This document shows, one piece after another, positions 9,636 through 19,653 of a stretch of DNA of 64,000 bases. Within the stretch, counting starts at the first letter, position 1. Every line of letters starts with the position of its first letter. A program made the position numbers and the translations under genes. The notes below the pieces were generated by a model. The model was given only the letters and a program-made list of their open reading frames with translations. It was not told where the DNA came from and did not search any database. The stretch spans positions 62,001 through 126,000 of the forward strand of contig NZ_BBLX01000003.1 of NCBI RefSeq assembly GCF_000971155.1, read 5' to 3'. Origin of the DNA: Demequina maris. Its GTDB lineage: Bacteria; Actinomycetota; Actinomycetes; Actinomycetales; Demequinaceae.

Positions 9636-9636
<1 letters not shown>
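7054..9636 (-). CDS. pheT: phenylalanyl-tRNA synthetase beta subunit
   Basis: This 860-residue PheT is of full length. It has the N-terminal substrate-recognition region (MPKIPLSWLAESV), an EMAP/OB tRNA-binding domain (GVEGPLVVGRV, IVCGAHNF), the B3/B4 editing module, B5 (PSRIVGVAYIAEQVMDSLEQ), the catalytic-like core and a C-terminal ferredoxin-fold anticodon-binding domain ending GEKFGAVLR. With PheS it forms the cytoplasmic alpha2beta2 enzyme charging tRNA-Phe. The ATG at 9636 overlaps the pheS stop by one base (TGATG), so the two are translated as a pair. The longer upstream frame is a shadow of pheS. Confidence 0.97.
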
Positions 9637-10958
<1,322 letters not shown>

Positions 10959-12470
10959 TCAGGCGTGCGAGCCCTCGTAGGCGACGCCCTTGCTGGTGCG
11001 CTTGCCCGAGACCATGGCGGCGTCCGCGGCGCGCACGAGGTTGGGAAGCCGGTACTCGCCCGCGGCGGTGTCCACCCAGCCGGCGCTCACGCCCACGTCG
11101 AAGCGGTCCCCCACGGCGCGCTCGAGGGTCATGTGCGCGCTCGTGCGGAGCCGTTCGACGGCGGTCGGGGCGTCCTCGTCGACGCCGAGCCACAGCACCG
11201 CGGCGAACTCGTCGCCGCCGAGGCGGCCGACCACGTCCCGCGGGCCCGACGCCCGGGCGAGGCCATCGGCGACGGCGCGCAGCGCATCGTCCCCGAACTC
11301 GTGCCCGGCGCCGTCGTTGACAGCCTTGAAGTTGTCGAGGTCGAAGACCGCGACCGCCACCGTCGCGCCGCGCCGGCTGGCGGCCTGCAGGACGTCGTTG
11401 CCGCGCACCTCGAAGTGGTGACGGTTGCTCAGCCCGGTGAGCGCGTCGGTGCGGGCGCGCACGGAGACCTCGCCGGCGGGGCGGCGGAGGGCCCACAGCA
11501 CCAGGACCATGATGAGCGTGACGACGACGATGACGACCGTGTAGAGCAGCATCGTGCGGTCGAGCGAGGCGACGGCCGGGAGGACCTCGTCCCCGTCGAC
11601 CACCACGGTGAGCGTCCACGGCAGGGTGTCGCTCACGGGGCGCGCGTAGGTCACCACGTCGCCCACGGCGACGGTGCCCGCGGAGGCCGGCTCGGTCGCC
11701 GCATCGTCCCCCATCGCGACCTCCCCGGCGCCGGCGAGGACCACGCCGTTCTCGCCCACCACGGACGCCTCGCCGTAGCTGGTCGCGGGAGACGCCTGCA
11801 GCAGCCGCGAGAAGACCTCGGCGTCGAGGCGCACCGCGACGACCGCGACGAGGTCGCCGCGCGGGCTGCGCGCGGCCATGGCGGCGTGGACGACGGTGCG
11901 GCCGACCTCGGGCACGGTGGCCGGGTCGCTCCACACCACCGACGTGGACCACTGCGCGTCCTCGAGCCAGGCGCGCTCAGGGCGGGCGCGGGCGGGGGCG
12001 TCGTCACGGGTCTCGACGGGCTCGAGCGACTCGTCGAGCACGGTGACGTCGACGGTGCCGTCGGCGGCGATGGTGCGGAAGACGAAGCCGGGCTCGCGGC
12101 GGTCGATCTCCGCCTCGGTGCCGTCGGCGGCGACCACGGTGATCGCGGCGAGGGTGGACTGGCCGTCCATGAGCGGGCCGAGCTCGTCGAGCATGCGCGC
12201 CGGATCCGTGAGGAGCGTGCGGTCGACGCCGATGGCGCCCGCGACCGTGCGGACGGTGGCCTCGGCGGGGCGCGTCGCGCCCTCGAGCTGGACCGCGGTC
12301 GCGTCGCCGACGAGGGTGGTGCCCTCGATCGCGGCGTGCGCGGAGTCGGCGGTGACGCTCGCGCGCACGCCCACCGTCGTGAGCCCGATGACGACGAGCG
12401 CGACGATCACCGACGCGAAGGCCCACGGCAACGGGTCCGACGGGCTGCGGACGGCGAGGCGGCGGGACAT
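10959..12470 (-). CDS. membrane-anchored diguanylate cyclase (GGDEF), sensor domain
   Basis: 503 residues. A membrane segment at about residues 16-37, an extracytoplasmic sensor region of about 270 residues (Cache-like, with VVHAAMAARSPRGDLVAVV), a second membrane segment (LLYTVVIVVVTLIMVLVLWA) and a GGDEF domain with RTDALTGLSNR, FDLDNFKAVND and the intact active site GRLGGDEFAAVL. It should make cyclic di-GMP. The product-inhibition RxxD site five residues before GGDEF is not conserved (GPRD). It shares architecture with the second GGDEF gene upstream, with a small membrane-protein gene between them, suggesting an old duplication. Confidence 0.88.
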   Translation of the reverse strand: MSRRLAVRSPSDPLPWAFASVIVALVVIGLTTVGVRASVTADSAHAAIEGTTLVGDATAVQLEGATRPAEATVRTVAGAIGVDRTLLTDPARMLDELGPLMDGQSTLAAITVVAADGTEAEIDRREPGFVFRTIAADGTVDVTVLDESLEPVETRDDAPARARPERAWLEDAQWSTSVVWSDPATVPEVGRTVVHAAMAARSPRGDLVAVVAVRLDAEVFSRLLQASPATSYGEASVVGENGVVLAGAGEVAMGDDAATEPASAGTVAVGDVVTYARPVSDTLPWTLTVVVDGDEVLPAVASLDRTMLLYTVVIVVVTLIMVLVLWALRRPAGEVSVRARTDALTGLSNRHHFEVRGNDVLQAASRRGATVAVAVFDLDNFKAVNDGAGHEFGDDALRAVADGLARASGPRDVVGRLGGDEFAAVLWLGVDEDAPTAVERLRTSAHMTLERAVGDRFDVGVSAGWVDTAAGEYRLPNLVRAADAAMVSGKRTSKGVAYEGSHA

Positions 12471-12495
12471 GGCCGGGGCTGGCGGCTGGCGGCGG

Positions 12496-12951
12496 CTAGA
12501 AGAAGAGGCTCGGGACGCCGATGAGGGTCAGCGCCATCGCCATCACCACGGTGTTGACCACCGGCAGGCCCAGACGCAGCCCCATGGGCATCTGCGGGTT
12601 CTTCACCAGCATGATGTTGGTGAGGAGCATCAGCACCGTGAGGATCGCGCCGATGAAGCCCCACAGGATGAGGATCACGGGGGCGAACATCGCGACCTTG
12701 ACCGCGGGCTCGACGTGGGCGCCCATCTTGAGGATCGGCTGGCCGTCGAAGTAGAGGGTCTGGAAGCCCGGGATGACGCCATTGGAGGTCAGCGCGGCGG
12801 TCTTGCCGTTGCGCATCGGGACGTCCCAGCGACCCTTGCGGCGCTTGACGACCTGGCCGTCGATCCGGACCTTGTAGAGGAGTCCCAGGACACCGTCGAC
12901 CTCGACCTTGCCGCGCGCTCCGGGGATCTCGAGCCGGCGCGTGTTCTCCAT
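12496..12951 (-). CDS. hypothetical membrane protein between two GGDEF genes
   Basis: 151 residues from ATG 12951 with GGGAGG upstream. The N-terminal 75 residues are beta-rich and basic ([31 protein letters not shown]) and look cytoplasmic. Then come two hydrophobic helices ([20 protein letters not shown] and [20 protein letters not shown]). I do not recognise the family. Same-strand position between two diguanylate-cyclase genes, 25 bases before the first and 10 bases after the second, suggests one transcript and a possible link with c-di-GMP output. That link is inference. Confidence 0.7.
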   Translation of the reverse strand: MENTRRLEIPGARGKVEVDGVLGLLYKVRIDGQVVKRRKGRWDVPMRNGKTAALTSNGVIPGFQTLYFDGQPILKMGAHVEPAVKVAMFAPVILILWGFIGAILTVLMLLTNIMLVKNPQMPMGLRLGLPVVNTVVMAMALTLIGVPSLFF

Positions 12952-12961
12952 GGGGCCTCCC

Positions 12962-14650
12962 TCAGTTCCCGGGGAGACTATCAGCCTGCCGTGCGGGGTC
13001 CTCGGACCCGGCCGTCGCATCGTCTCCCACGGCGTCGCCCGCGGACTCGCTGCCCGCCGCGTGGCCGTACGCGTACGTGCGGCCCTTGCGGACACGCTTG
13101 CCGGCGACCAGCGCATCGTCCGCCGCGGTCTGGAGGTGCCGCGGGTCGTAGCCGACGTCGGCGGTGGTGGCGAAGCCGGCGGTCGCGCCGACGCCGGCGG
13201 CGCCCGCGAAGGACTCGTGGATCGCGGTGGCGACGTCGTCGCGGAGGCGGCGCGTGAGCTCGACGGGCGAGCCGCGCTCGCCCAGGCGCATCACGACGAC
13301 GAACTCGTCGCCGCCGACGCGCGCCGCGACGTCGCGCACGCGGACGGACTCCAGCAGCGTGTCGCCGACGGCCGCGAGGACCACGTCGCCCGCATCGTGG
13401 CCGTGCTCGTCGTTGACCTGCTTGAAGTTGTCGAGGTCGAGCGCGATGAGCAGGACGGTGTCCTCGGTGTGCTCGGCGGAGCGCAGGATCGCGCGGAGGC
13501 GGCGCGTGTACTCGTAACGGTTGGCGAGGCCGGTGAGGGCGTCGGTCGCCGCGCGGACGCGCATCGTGCGGATGGGGCGCCACAGGCGCAGGGCGACCAC
13601 GGCCGCGACGAGCACCATGAGGATCGAGATGATCGTGACCCAGGACGAGGCGCGCTTGAAGTCGTCGACCGCCGGGGTGAGGTCCGCGGTGCTGGCGTCG
13701 AGGTGGAGCACCCAGTCGAGGCCCGTGTCGGGGTCCATGGTGCGCTCGAGGCTGACGGTGTCGTCGCGGGTGCGGATGGCGTCGCCCTCGTCGTCGAGCG
13801 CGCTGGGCGCGACCGTGGGGAGGCCAAGGTCCTCCGCATTCGGGAGGCCGGCCTGCTCGTCGAGGAGGCGCTGCAGCTCGTCGCGGCGGGCGGTAGGCGC
13901 GGCGACCACCTGGCCGTCGCCGGTGAGGATGAAGGCGCGGGCGTCGGCGCCGATGGGGATGTCCTCGAGGAGCTCGCCGAGGAGGTCGAGGTCGAGGTCC
14001 GCGCCGACGATCGCCCTGACCTCGCCGTCGACCGTCACGGCGGTGACCGGGGAGACGACGATCTCGCCGGTGCGGACGGAGACGTACGGGTCCGTCCAGA
14101 CGATGCCGTCCGCAGCGAGGGCGTCGCGGTACCAGGGGCGCGAGGCCGCGGTGTAGGCGACGGTCGTGGTCTCGGTGGCGGTCTCGACGAGGTCGTCGTC
14201 GTAGTCGGTGCGCAGGACGGTGGAGCCGCTCGTGGTCGTGGGCGCGACGTCCAGGCGGGTGTAGCCGGTGTCGGTGCCCGCGAGCGCGAGGAGGTGGCCG
14301 TCGGTGTCGGCGACGAAGACGGTGCCGACGGAGGGCTCGCGCGACAGGCGGTCCGCGAGGGCGCGCACGAGGATGTCCTCGTCCATCGAGCCGCCGTGGC
14401 GGACGAGCTCCGACGCGGTGCCCGCGACCACGTCCTGGGCGGCGCCGGCGAAGTCGCCGACCCGCTCCGACATGAGGTCGCCGACGTACGTGTAGGTGTC
14501 CTCCGCCGCGGCCTGGAGGGCGCGGTCCGCGAGGACGGCGTTGAGGATCGAGGTGGCCATCTGGCCGATCAGGACGGTGGCGACGATGACGACCGCGACG
14601 ATGACGCCGCGCGAGCGCGCCATCCGCCATCTCAAGGTCCCGAACCACAT
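12962..14650 (-). CDS. membrane-anchored diguanylate cyclase (GGDEF) with dCache-like sensor
   Basis: 562 residues from ATG 14650. A membrane segment at residues 15-38 ([20 protein letters not shown]) is followed by an extracytoplasmic double-Cache-like sensor ([20 protein letters not shown] is a typical Cache strand-loop), a second membrane segment ([20 protein letters not shown]), and GGDEF with [30 protein letters not shown] and [12 protein letters not shown]. An RxxD inhibitory site (RVRD) lies five residues before GGDEF, unlike in its neighbour. The C-terminal 40 residues are polar and unstructured. An ATG at 14710 is also in frame but its extra codons look non-coding. Confidence 0.88.
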   Translation of the reverse strand: MWFGTLRWRMARSRGVIVAVVIVATVLIGQMATSILNAVLADRALQAAAEDTYTYVGDLMSERVGDFAGAAQDVVAGTASELVRHGGSMDEDILVRALADRLSREPSVGTVFVADTDGHLLALAGTDTGYTRLDVAPTTTSGSTVLRTDYDDDLVETATETTTVAYTAASRPWYRDALAADGIVWTDPYVSVRTGEIVVSPVTAVTVDGEVRAIVGADLDLDLLGELLEDIPIGADARAFILTGDGQVVAAPTARRDELQRLLDEQAGLPNAEDLGLPTVAPSALDDEGDAIRTRDDTVSLERTMDPDTGLDWVLHLDASTADLTPAVDDFKRASSWVTIISILMVLVAAVVALRLWRPIRTMRVRAATDALTGLANRYEYTRRLRAILRSAEHTEDTVLLIALDLDNFKQVNDEHGHDAGDVVLAAVGDTLLESVRVRDVAARVGGDEFVVVMRLGERGSPVELTRRLRDDVATAIHESFAGAAGVGATAGFATTADVGYDPRHLQTAADDALVAGKRVRKGRTYAYGHAAGSESAGDAVGDDATAGSEDPARQADSLPGN

Positions 14651-14729
14651 GTCTCTATTGTCCGTTCTTCCCGGTGAGTTCTGGGCCGGACCAGGGGTGG
14701 TCTTCGTCACAGGGTGTCTGTTCTGCCGC

Positions 14730-14757
14730 TTCGGGGGTCCGCTGCCGATCCCCCGAA
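14730..14757 (+). promoter_or_regulatory. inverted repeat in the divergent GGDEF/HNH promoter region
   Basis: TTCGGGGG (14730-14737) and CCCCCGAA (14750-14757) form an 8-bp inverted repeat with a 12-base spacer, 54 bases before the HNH gene and 80 bases before the GGDEF gene. It could be an operator or an RNA hairpin. No family of binder is recognisable. Confidence 0.35.
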
Positions 14758-14810
14758 TCCGACCTGTGGAGAACGTCCGAATTGTCTGACCCTGATGGTG
14801 GACTTGTCAC

Positions 14811-16304
14811 ATGGCGATCTCCACGGCCCGGCTCGAGACCTCGGTCGCCGGCGCGCGCGGGCTGGACGGGGCTGACCCGGGAGCGCTGAGCCGGGCGGAG
14901 CTGCTTGACGGCGAGGCAGTCGCGGCGGCGGTGATGGCGGCGTCGAAGGTGGTCTACGCGGCGTTCGCCGCCGAGATCTCGAAGAGGTCGATGGGCGGGG
15001 CGATCGGGCTCGCGCGGCAGGAGGGCTTCGCGTCGGCCGAGCGGATGATCGGCAGCCGCGCGGGGGTGTCGCCTGCCGAGGCGCGGCGGCTCATCGAGGC
15101 CGGGCTCGCGATGCTCCCGCCGGAGCCGGTGCCCGACCCGGGTCCGAAGCCTGGACCAGATCCGCAGCCTGAGAAGACGCCCGATCCGTCGCCCGAGGAC
15201 CCGGACGATGGCTCGGGCGACGACGAGGACCAGGACGACGAGCCGCTCTCCCCCGTCGGCGAGGCGCTCCGCGCCGGGCTCATCGGCGCCGAGGCGGCAT
15301 CCCTCATCGTCAAGGCGCTCGAGGGGATGGACGACGAGACGGCCATGGACGTCGAGGAGCGCCTCGTGAAGAAGGCCTTCCGGCTGGACATCCCGGACCT
15401 GCGACGCGCGTGCCAGCGGGAGCGCGAGGCGTACGACCACCGGCGCTTCCTCGAGGACGAGCGGCGGCGGCGCGACGCACGCCACCTGCTGGTGCGACAG
15501 GACGCGGACGGCATGGTGACGCTGACGGGCCGCTTGGACGCCGCGACCGCGCTTCCGATCGTCGCGTTGCTCGACGCGCACGTGAAGGACGCCTTCCAGC
15601 GACGCCGCGACCGCGAGCTCGACGACCATCGCACCGCCGGGCAGATCCGCGCCGACGTGCTCGCCGACCTCGCCCAGCACGGTCTCGACTGCTCGACCAT
15701 GACCAATGGCGTGAAGACGACCATGGTGGTGCACGTCGATCTCGAGGACCTGCGGCGCGGATCCGGGCTCGTCGATACGGAGCACCTGTCGACGCGTCTC
15801 AGCATCGAGTCGCTCCGGGGCCTTCTCGCGGACGCAGGTGTCATCCCTGCGGTGATGGGCGGGCAGTCCGTGCCGCTCGATCTGGGACGCCGGGAGCGGC
15901 TCTTCACGCGGTATCAGAAGATCGCGCTGGCGCGCCGTGATGGCGGCTGCGCCTGGTGCGGACGCCCGCCGGCCTGGTGCGACGCCCACCACATCCTCGA
16001 GTGGAGCAAGGGCGGCCGCACGGACCTGAGCAACGGGGTCCTCCTCTGCCGCTCGTGCCATGTGCAGCTCCACGCGACCGGATGGGAGATCGAGGTGCGG
16101 GACGGCCAGGTGTGGTTCATCCCCCCGCCCGAGGTGGACCCGTCGAGGGAGCCGAGGCTCGGCGGCAGCGCGCGAGTGGCCTCGAGCGGACCTGACGCAG
16201 GGGGTGGAGCGCGCGCGGGAGGCTCGCCGCCAGTGTCGCCCACCGCGACGCATGGGGTGAGGGCGTCGGCACCTACGCGGGGTGCGCCCACAGGGTTGTT
16301 CTAA
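14811..16304 (+). CDS. DUF222 and HNH endonuclease domain protein (13E12-type)
   Basis: 497 residues. Residues about 25-330 form a DUF222 domain split by a Pro/Asp-rich low-complexity insert (residues 103-145). The C-terminal HNH nuclease has CAWCGRPPAWCDAHHILEWS, then GGRTDLSNGVLLCRSCH: two Cys pairs for zinc and the catalytic His. Such proteins are abundant, often multicopy and mobile-looking in actinobacteria (REP13E12 in mycobacteria), and their biological role is unsettled. Here it stands alone on the plus strand between minus-strand genes, with no transposase or inverted ends visible, so mobility is not shown. Confidence 0.88.
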   Translation: MAISTARLETSVAGARGLDGADPGALSRAELLDGEAVAAAVMAASKVVYAAFAAEISKRSMGGAIGLARQEGFASAERMIGSRAGVSPAEARRLIEAGLAMLPPEPVPDPGPKPGPDPQPEKTPDPSPEDPDDGSGDDEDQDDEPLSPVGEALRAGLIGAEAASLIVKALEGMDDETAMDVEERLVKKAFRLDIPDLRRACQREREAYDHRRFLEDERRRRDARHLLVRQDADGMVTLTGRLDAATALPIVALLDAHVKDAFQRRRDRELDDHRTAGQIRADVLADLAQHGLDCSTMTNGVKTTMVVHVDLEDLRRGSGLVDTEHLSTRLSIESLRGLLADAGVIPAVMGGQSVPLDLGRRERLFTRYQKIALARRDGGCAWCGRPPAWCDAHHILEWSKGGRTDLSNGVLLCRSCHVQLHATGWEIEVRDGQVWFIPPPEVDPSREPRLGGSARVASSGPDAGGGARAGGSPPVSPTATHGVRASAPTRGAPTGLF

Positions 16305-16334
16305 CAACCGGCGCCGTGGAGGGCTCCGCGGGGG

Positions 16335-16658
16335 CTAGACAGCGAAGGCGCGTCCCGCCAGGGTCGCGACCGCGCCCCACGCGGTGAGCGCGAGGAGCAC
16401 CGCCAGCACGATGACGTGGCCGCGAGCCACGACGGGTTCCACCGCCGATCGCGTCCTGCCCGCCCGCACGAGCGCCGTCACGGCCAGCACCGCCGTCGAG
16501 GCGTAGAGGACGGGAAGTGCGTAGGCGTACGCGTGGGAGTTCGAACCGAGGTTCCAGTAGACGGTGCTCCACTGCGTCGCAAGGAGGTACGCGCCCCATG
16601 CCGCCGCGCCGAGGCAGATCGCGGCAAGCACGACCACGGCGGTCGATCGCCGCTTCAT
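16335..16658 (-). CDS. small integral membrane protein
   Basis: 107 residues from ATG 16658 (MKRRST). A GTG at 16688 is in frame and would add 10 residues. Three hydrophobic helices are visible: TAVVVLAAICLGAAAWGAYL, LPVLYASTAVLAVTALV and HVIVLAVLLALTAWGAVATL. The loop between helices 1 and 2 is aromatic (WSTVYWNLGSNSHAYAY). No family is recognised. It sits between the convergent HNH gene and the rRNA methyltransferase gene. Confidence 0.65.
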   Translation of the reverse strand: MKRRSTAVVVLAAICLGAAAWGAYLLATQWSTVYWNLGSNSHAYAYALPVLYASTAVLAVTALVRAGRTRSAVEPVVARGHVIVLAVLLALTAWGAVATLAGRAFAV

Positions 16659-16736
16659 CCCTGGTAGAGCCCTCGCCGACGCGTCCACCTGACAAGCATG
16701 GATGCGCGGCCGTGACGCGTCAAGCGCCCCCTGGCC

Positions 16737-17588
16737 CTAGGCCCGCTGCGCGGTCGCCGAGGCGTAGAGGCACACGGCGGCGGCGGTGCCGAGGTTGAGG
16801 CTCTCGGCGTGGCCGTGGATGGGGATCCGCACCACGGCGTCGACGAGCGAGAGCTCCTCGGGGCGCAGGCCCCACGCCTCGTTGCCGAACACCCACGCGG
16901 TGGGAGCGGCGAGCGACTCCGAGCCGCCCGCTCCGGCGCCGGCGGACGGGTCGCCCAGCAGGTCCTCGCCCGAGCCGTCGGCGGCCAGGACGGTGAGGCC
17001 GGCCCCGCGCAGCGCGGCGACGGCCTCGGCGAGCGGGGCGCGCGCGACCGGGAGGTGGAAGAGGCTGCCCGCGGTCGAGCGGATCACCTTGGGGTTGCCG
17101 GGGTCGACGGACTCGCCGGCGAGGACGACGGCGTCGGCGCCCGCCGCATCGGCGCACCGGATCACGGTGCCGGCGTTGCCGGGGTCGCGGACGTTGGAGA
17201 GCACCGCGACGAGCGTGGGCGCGGCCGCGATGACGTCGTCGAGCGAGGTACCCGTCGAGTCGATCACGGCGACGACACCCTGGGCGTCGGCGCTCATCGC
17301 CTCGAGGACCGCGTCGGTGCCGAGGTGGACGTACAGCCCGGCGGCGAGCGCCTCGGTGGCGATCTCGGGGTAACGCAGCGACGCGTCAGGCGACAGGTAG
17401 ACGTCGCGAACCCGCTCGGCGGCGAAGCGCACGGCCTCGCGCACGCCCTGCGGGCCCTCGACCAGGAGGGCACCCGCCCGCGAACGCGCAGAACGCCCCG
17501 CCAGGGCCGCGACTCTCTTGACCCGTTCCGCCTTCGGATTCGAAAGCGTGACGGTGAGGTCTGCTGGCCCAGCGGGGCGTTCTGTCAT
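16737..17588 (-). CDS. SpoU/TrmH-family RNA 2'-O-methyltransferase (TsnR-like)
   Basis: 283 residues. An N-terminal L30e-like substrate-binding domain (SRAGALLVEGPQGVREAVRF) is followed by the knotted SPOUT domain with its three motifs: LSNVRDPGNAGTVIRCADAA, AWVFGNEAWGL and IPIHGHAESLNLGTAAAVCL. It should methylate a ribose 2'-OH in rRNA using SAM. Position directly after rplT, before the pheST region, is the standard actinobacterial infC-rpmI-rplT-tsnR order. The exact target nucleotide cannot be told from sequence. Confidence 0.93.
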   Translation of the reverse strand: MTERPAGPADLTVTLSNPKAERVKRVAALAGRSARSRAGALLVEGPQGVREAVRFAAERVRDVYLSPDASLRYPEIATEALAAGLYVHLGTDAVLEAMSADAQGVVAVIDSTGTSLDDVIAAAPTLVAVLSNVRDPGNAGTVIRCADAAGADAVVLAGESVDPGNPKVIRSTAGSLFHLPVARAPLAEAVAALRGAGLTVLAADGSGEDLLGDPSAGAGAGGSESLAAPTAWVFGNEAWGLRPEELSLVDAVVRIPIHGHAESLNLGTAAAVCLYASATAQRA

Positions 17589-17615
17589 GCGGCGGGTGCC
17601 TTCCGTGGAGGCGTC

Positions 17616-17996
17616 TTACGCGGCGGGCGCGTTGACGTCGGCCGGGAGGGCCTTCTTCGCCGTGTCGACGAGGGTCGCGAAGGCGGCCTCGTCGTTCACC
17701 GCGAGCTCGGCGAGCATGCGGCGGTCCACCTCGATGCCAGCGGCCTTGAGGCCCTGGATGAAGCGGTTGTAGGTCATGCCGTTCGCACGGGCCGCAGCGT
17801 TGATGCGCTGGATCCACAGCTTGCGGAAGTCGCCCTTGCGCTTGCGGCGGTCGTTGTACGAGTAGACGAGGGAGTGGGTGACCTGCTCCTTCGCCTTGCG
17901 GTAGAGGCGCGAGCGCTGGCCGCGGTAGCCCGCAGCGCGCTCGAGGGTCGTCCGGCGCTTCTTCTGGGCGTTGACCGCCCGCTTGACGCGTGCCAT
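17616..17996 (-). CDS. rplT: 50S ribosomal protein L20
   Basis: 126 residues beginning [20 protein letters not shown], with the L20 signature around [20 protein letters not shown] and [20 protein letters not shown]. It binds 23S rRNA and is needed early in large-subunit assembly. It follows rpmI on the same strand with a 36-base gap and belongs to the infC operon. Confidence 0.98.
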   Translation of the reverse strand: MARVKRAVNAQKKRRTTLERAAGYRGQRSRLYRKAKEQVTHSLVYSYNDRRKRKGDFRKLWIQRINAAARANGMTYNRFIQGLKAAGIEVDRRMLAELAVNDEAAFATLVDTAKKALPADVNAPAA

Positions 17997-18032
17997 TTCA
18001 GTTCTCCTAAAGGTACGTGTAGGGGGCGGGGC

Positions 18033-18227
18033 TTACTTGCCCAGCAGCTTCTTGATCTTCTTCGAGTCGGCGTCCGACAGGATCTGGTCCTGGGCCACGC
18101 GGCGCTTGCGCGAGGAGTGCTTCTCCTCGAACTTGTGGACGTTCATCGCCGAGGCGTGCTTCACCTTGCCGGTGCCGGTGAGCTTGAAGCGCTTCTTGGC
18201 ACCCGAGTGGGTCTTGTTCTTGGGCAT
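18033..18227 (-). CDS. rpmI: 50S ribosomal protein L35
   Basis: 64 residues, MPKNKTHSGAKKRFKLTGTG to KIKKLLGK, the full L35 length. The ATG at 18227 is preceded by AAGGAGAGGCAGCA. It is the middle gene of infC-rpmI-rplT. Confidence 0.98.
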   Translation of the reverse strand: MPKNKTHSGAKKRFKLTGTGKVKHASAMNVHKFEEKHSSRKRRVAQDQILSDADSKKIKKLLGK

Positions 18228-18321
18228 TGCTGCCTCTCCTTCTAGGTCTGGCTGGGCCCGGTGGAACCCAGCACGTTTCACGGGCGGCTGGCGCCCGAAG
18301 CCTGTGTGCGTCTCGCGACGA

Positions 18322-18984
18322 CTACTCGGCGGCCGACTCCTCGACCACCTCGGCGGCCGACTCCTCGGCTGCCTCATCGACACCCTTGTGGGGGCCCTTG
18401 CGCTCCTCGCGCGCCGCCGCCTCCGCGGCCTTGCGCTCCTCGCGCACCTTGCGCTGCTCCTCCTTGGCCTCCGCCTTCTTCTTCAGCGGACCCAGGACCA
18501 GCGACATGTTGCGGCCCTCCTGGTTCGGCGCGTTCTCCACGACGCCGAACTCCTGGACCTCCTCCGCGAGCTTCATCAGCAGGCGGCGGCCCATCTCAGG
18601 ACGGGACTGCTCGCGACCACGGAACATGATCGTGATCTTGACCTTGTCGCCACCCTTGAGGAACCGGACGACGTGACCCTTCTTGGTCTCGTAGTCGTGC
18701 TCGTCGATCTTCAGGCGGAACCGCATCTCCTTGATCTCGGTGTTCGCCTGGTTGCGACGTGCCTCGCGTGCCTTGACCGCAGCCTCGTACTTGAACTTTC
18801 CGTAGTCCATGAGCTTGACGACGGGAGGACGCGAGTTGGGCGCCACCTCGACCAGGTCGAGCTCGGCGTCCTGCGCCAGACGGAGGGCATCCTCGATGCG
18901 GACGATGCCGACCTGCTCGCCCTTCGGACCGACCAGGCGGACCTCGGGGACACGGATGCGCTCGTTGATGCGCGGCTCGTTGAT
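18322..18984 (-). CDS. infC: translation initiation factor IF-3, ATC start
   Basis: The homologous N-terminus reads [20 protein letters not shown], which begins at an ATC codon (18984) with AAGGAG five bases upstream. No ATG, GTG or TTG fits; the first ATG would remove the start of the N-domain. IF-3 genes classically use a rare start (AUU in E. coli) so that IF-3 limits its own synthesis. The product is 220 residues: N-domain, linker ([20 protein letters not shown]), C-domain ([19 protein letters not shown]), and an unusual acidic/Ala-rich C-terminal tail of about 45 residues common in actinobacterial IF-3. Confidence 0.95.
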   Translation of the reverse strand: MNEPRINERIRVPEVRLVGPKGEQVGIVRIEDALRLAQDAELDLVEVAPNSRPPVVKLMDYGKFKYEAAVKAREARRNQANTEIKEMRFRLKIDEHDYETKKGHVVRFLKGGDKVKITIMFRGREQSRPEMGRRLLMKLAEEVQEFGVVENAPNQEGRNMSLVLGPLKKKAEAKEEQRKVREERKAAEAAAREERKGPHKGVDEAAEESAAEVVEESAAE

Positions 18985-19050
18985 AGCGGCTCCTTACCGT
19001 TGCTTCCTGAACGACCTCCCGGCCGGCGCCCTGCCCCAGAAACGGGAAAA

Positions 19051-19078
19051 GGCCCCTGCCCGAACACGAGCAGAGGCC
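19051..19078 (-). terminator. intrinsic terminator in the infC leader (attenuator)
   Basis: On the minus strand GGCCTCTGC pairs with GCAGGGGCC (one G-U pair) around a loop and is followed by TTTT (19050-19047). It lies 67 bases before the infC start. Because the only upstream gene is divergent, it cannot end another operon, so it probably controls read-through into infC-rpmI-rplT, as leader terminators do in other bacteria. The ligand (L20, ribosomes or other) is not shown. Confidence 0.65.
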
Positions 19079-19170
19079 ACCGCAGCAACGACGGCCCGTC
19101 ATACGGCGGCCGCCGGAACCGAGACCCTGGTCCTCGCGGTCCTAGGGTGGGAGGTGGACTCCACTTGCGT

Positions 19171-19190
19171 GTTGCGACACCTGCCGCAAC
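19171..19190 (+). promoter_or_regulatory. inverted repeat in the infC/DUF1844 divergent region
   Basis: GTTGCG (19171-19176) and CGCAAC (19185-19190) face each other across 8 bases, 26 bases before the DUF1844 start and in the likely infC promoter region. A TATTCT -10-like box for infC reads on the minus strand near 19208-19203. Operator function is a guess. Confidence 0.3.
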
Positions 19191-19215
19191 CGGTCGATGG
19201 ACAAGAATAGCAAGC

Positions 19216-19653
19216 ATGAGCAGCAATGACCAGGCAGCAGGTCCCGGTCCCTCCGGATCGGACGGACCAGAGGCCCACGATGAGACCACCGGAGCGCCTA
19301 TGACGGGCGTGCCCGGGGACGATGCGGGGGTCGCCGACGCGGCCCGCGACATCGCCGAGGTGGGCGCCGTGGAACTTATCACCACGGTAAGCGTTCATCT
19401 CCTGAGTGCCGCCGCGCTTCGGTGCGGTCTGGCGGAGGAAGGCGAGGACCTCAAGGACCTCGACGAGGCGCGGACGATCATCAACGCGCTTGCGGGACTC
19501 GTCACCGCCGCCGCCCCGGATCTCGGTGACACCCACGCGCGCGTCCTGCGGGACGGGTTGCGAAGCGTACAGTTGGCATTCCGGGAGGCCTCGGTGGTCC
19601 CGGACAGGCCCGGAGACGGGCCCGGCGAGAAGTACACGGGGGCGGTCACGTAG
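19216..19653 (+). CDS. DUF1844-domain protein
   Basis: 145 residues from ATG 19216. After a polar N-terminus of 45 residues comes the DUF1844 helical domain (AVELITTVSVHLLSAAALRC, DLKDLDEARTIINALAGLVT, LRDGLRSVQLAFREASVVPD). The family is small, acidic, of unknown function, and regularly found divergent from infC in actinobacteria. Its TAG stop overlaps the GTG start of the next gene by one base, so here it heads a five-gene operon with the coiled-coil/protease modules. One GGACGATGC motif lies inside (19317). Confidence 0.85.
   Translation: MSSNDQAAGPGPSGSDGPEAHDETTGAPMTGVPGDDAGVADAARDIAEVGAVELITTVSVHLLSAAALRCGLAEEGEDLKDLDEARTIINALAGLVTAAAPDLGDTHARVLRDGLRSVQLAFREASVVPDRPGDGPGEKYTGAVT

Noticed and set aside
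14811-16304. HNH/DUF222 gene as a mobile element or homing endonuclease
   Set aside because: No terminal inverted repeats, target duplication, intron or intein boundaries could be seen. The family is often stationary in actinobacterial chromosomes.
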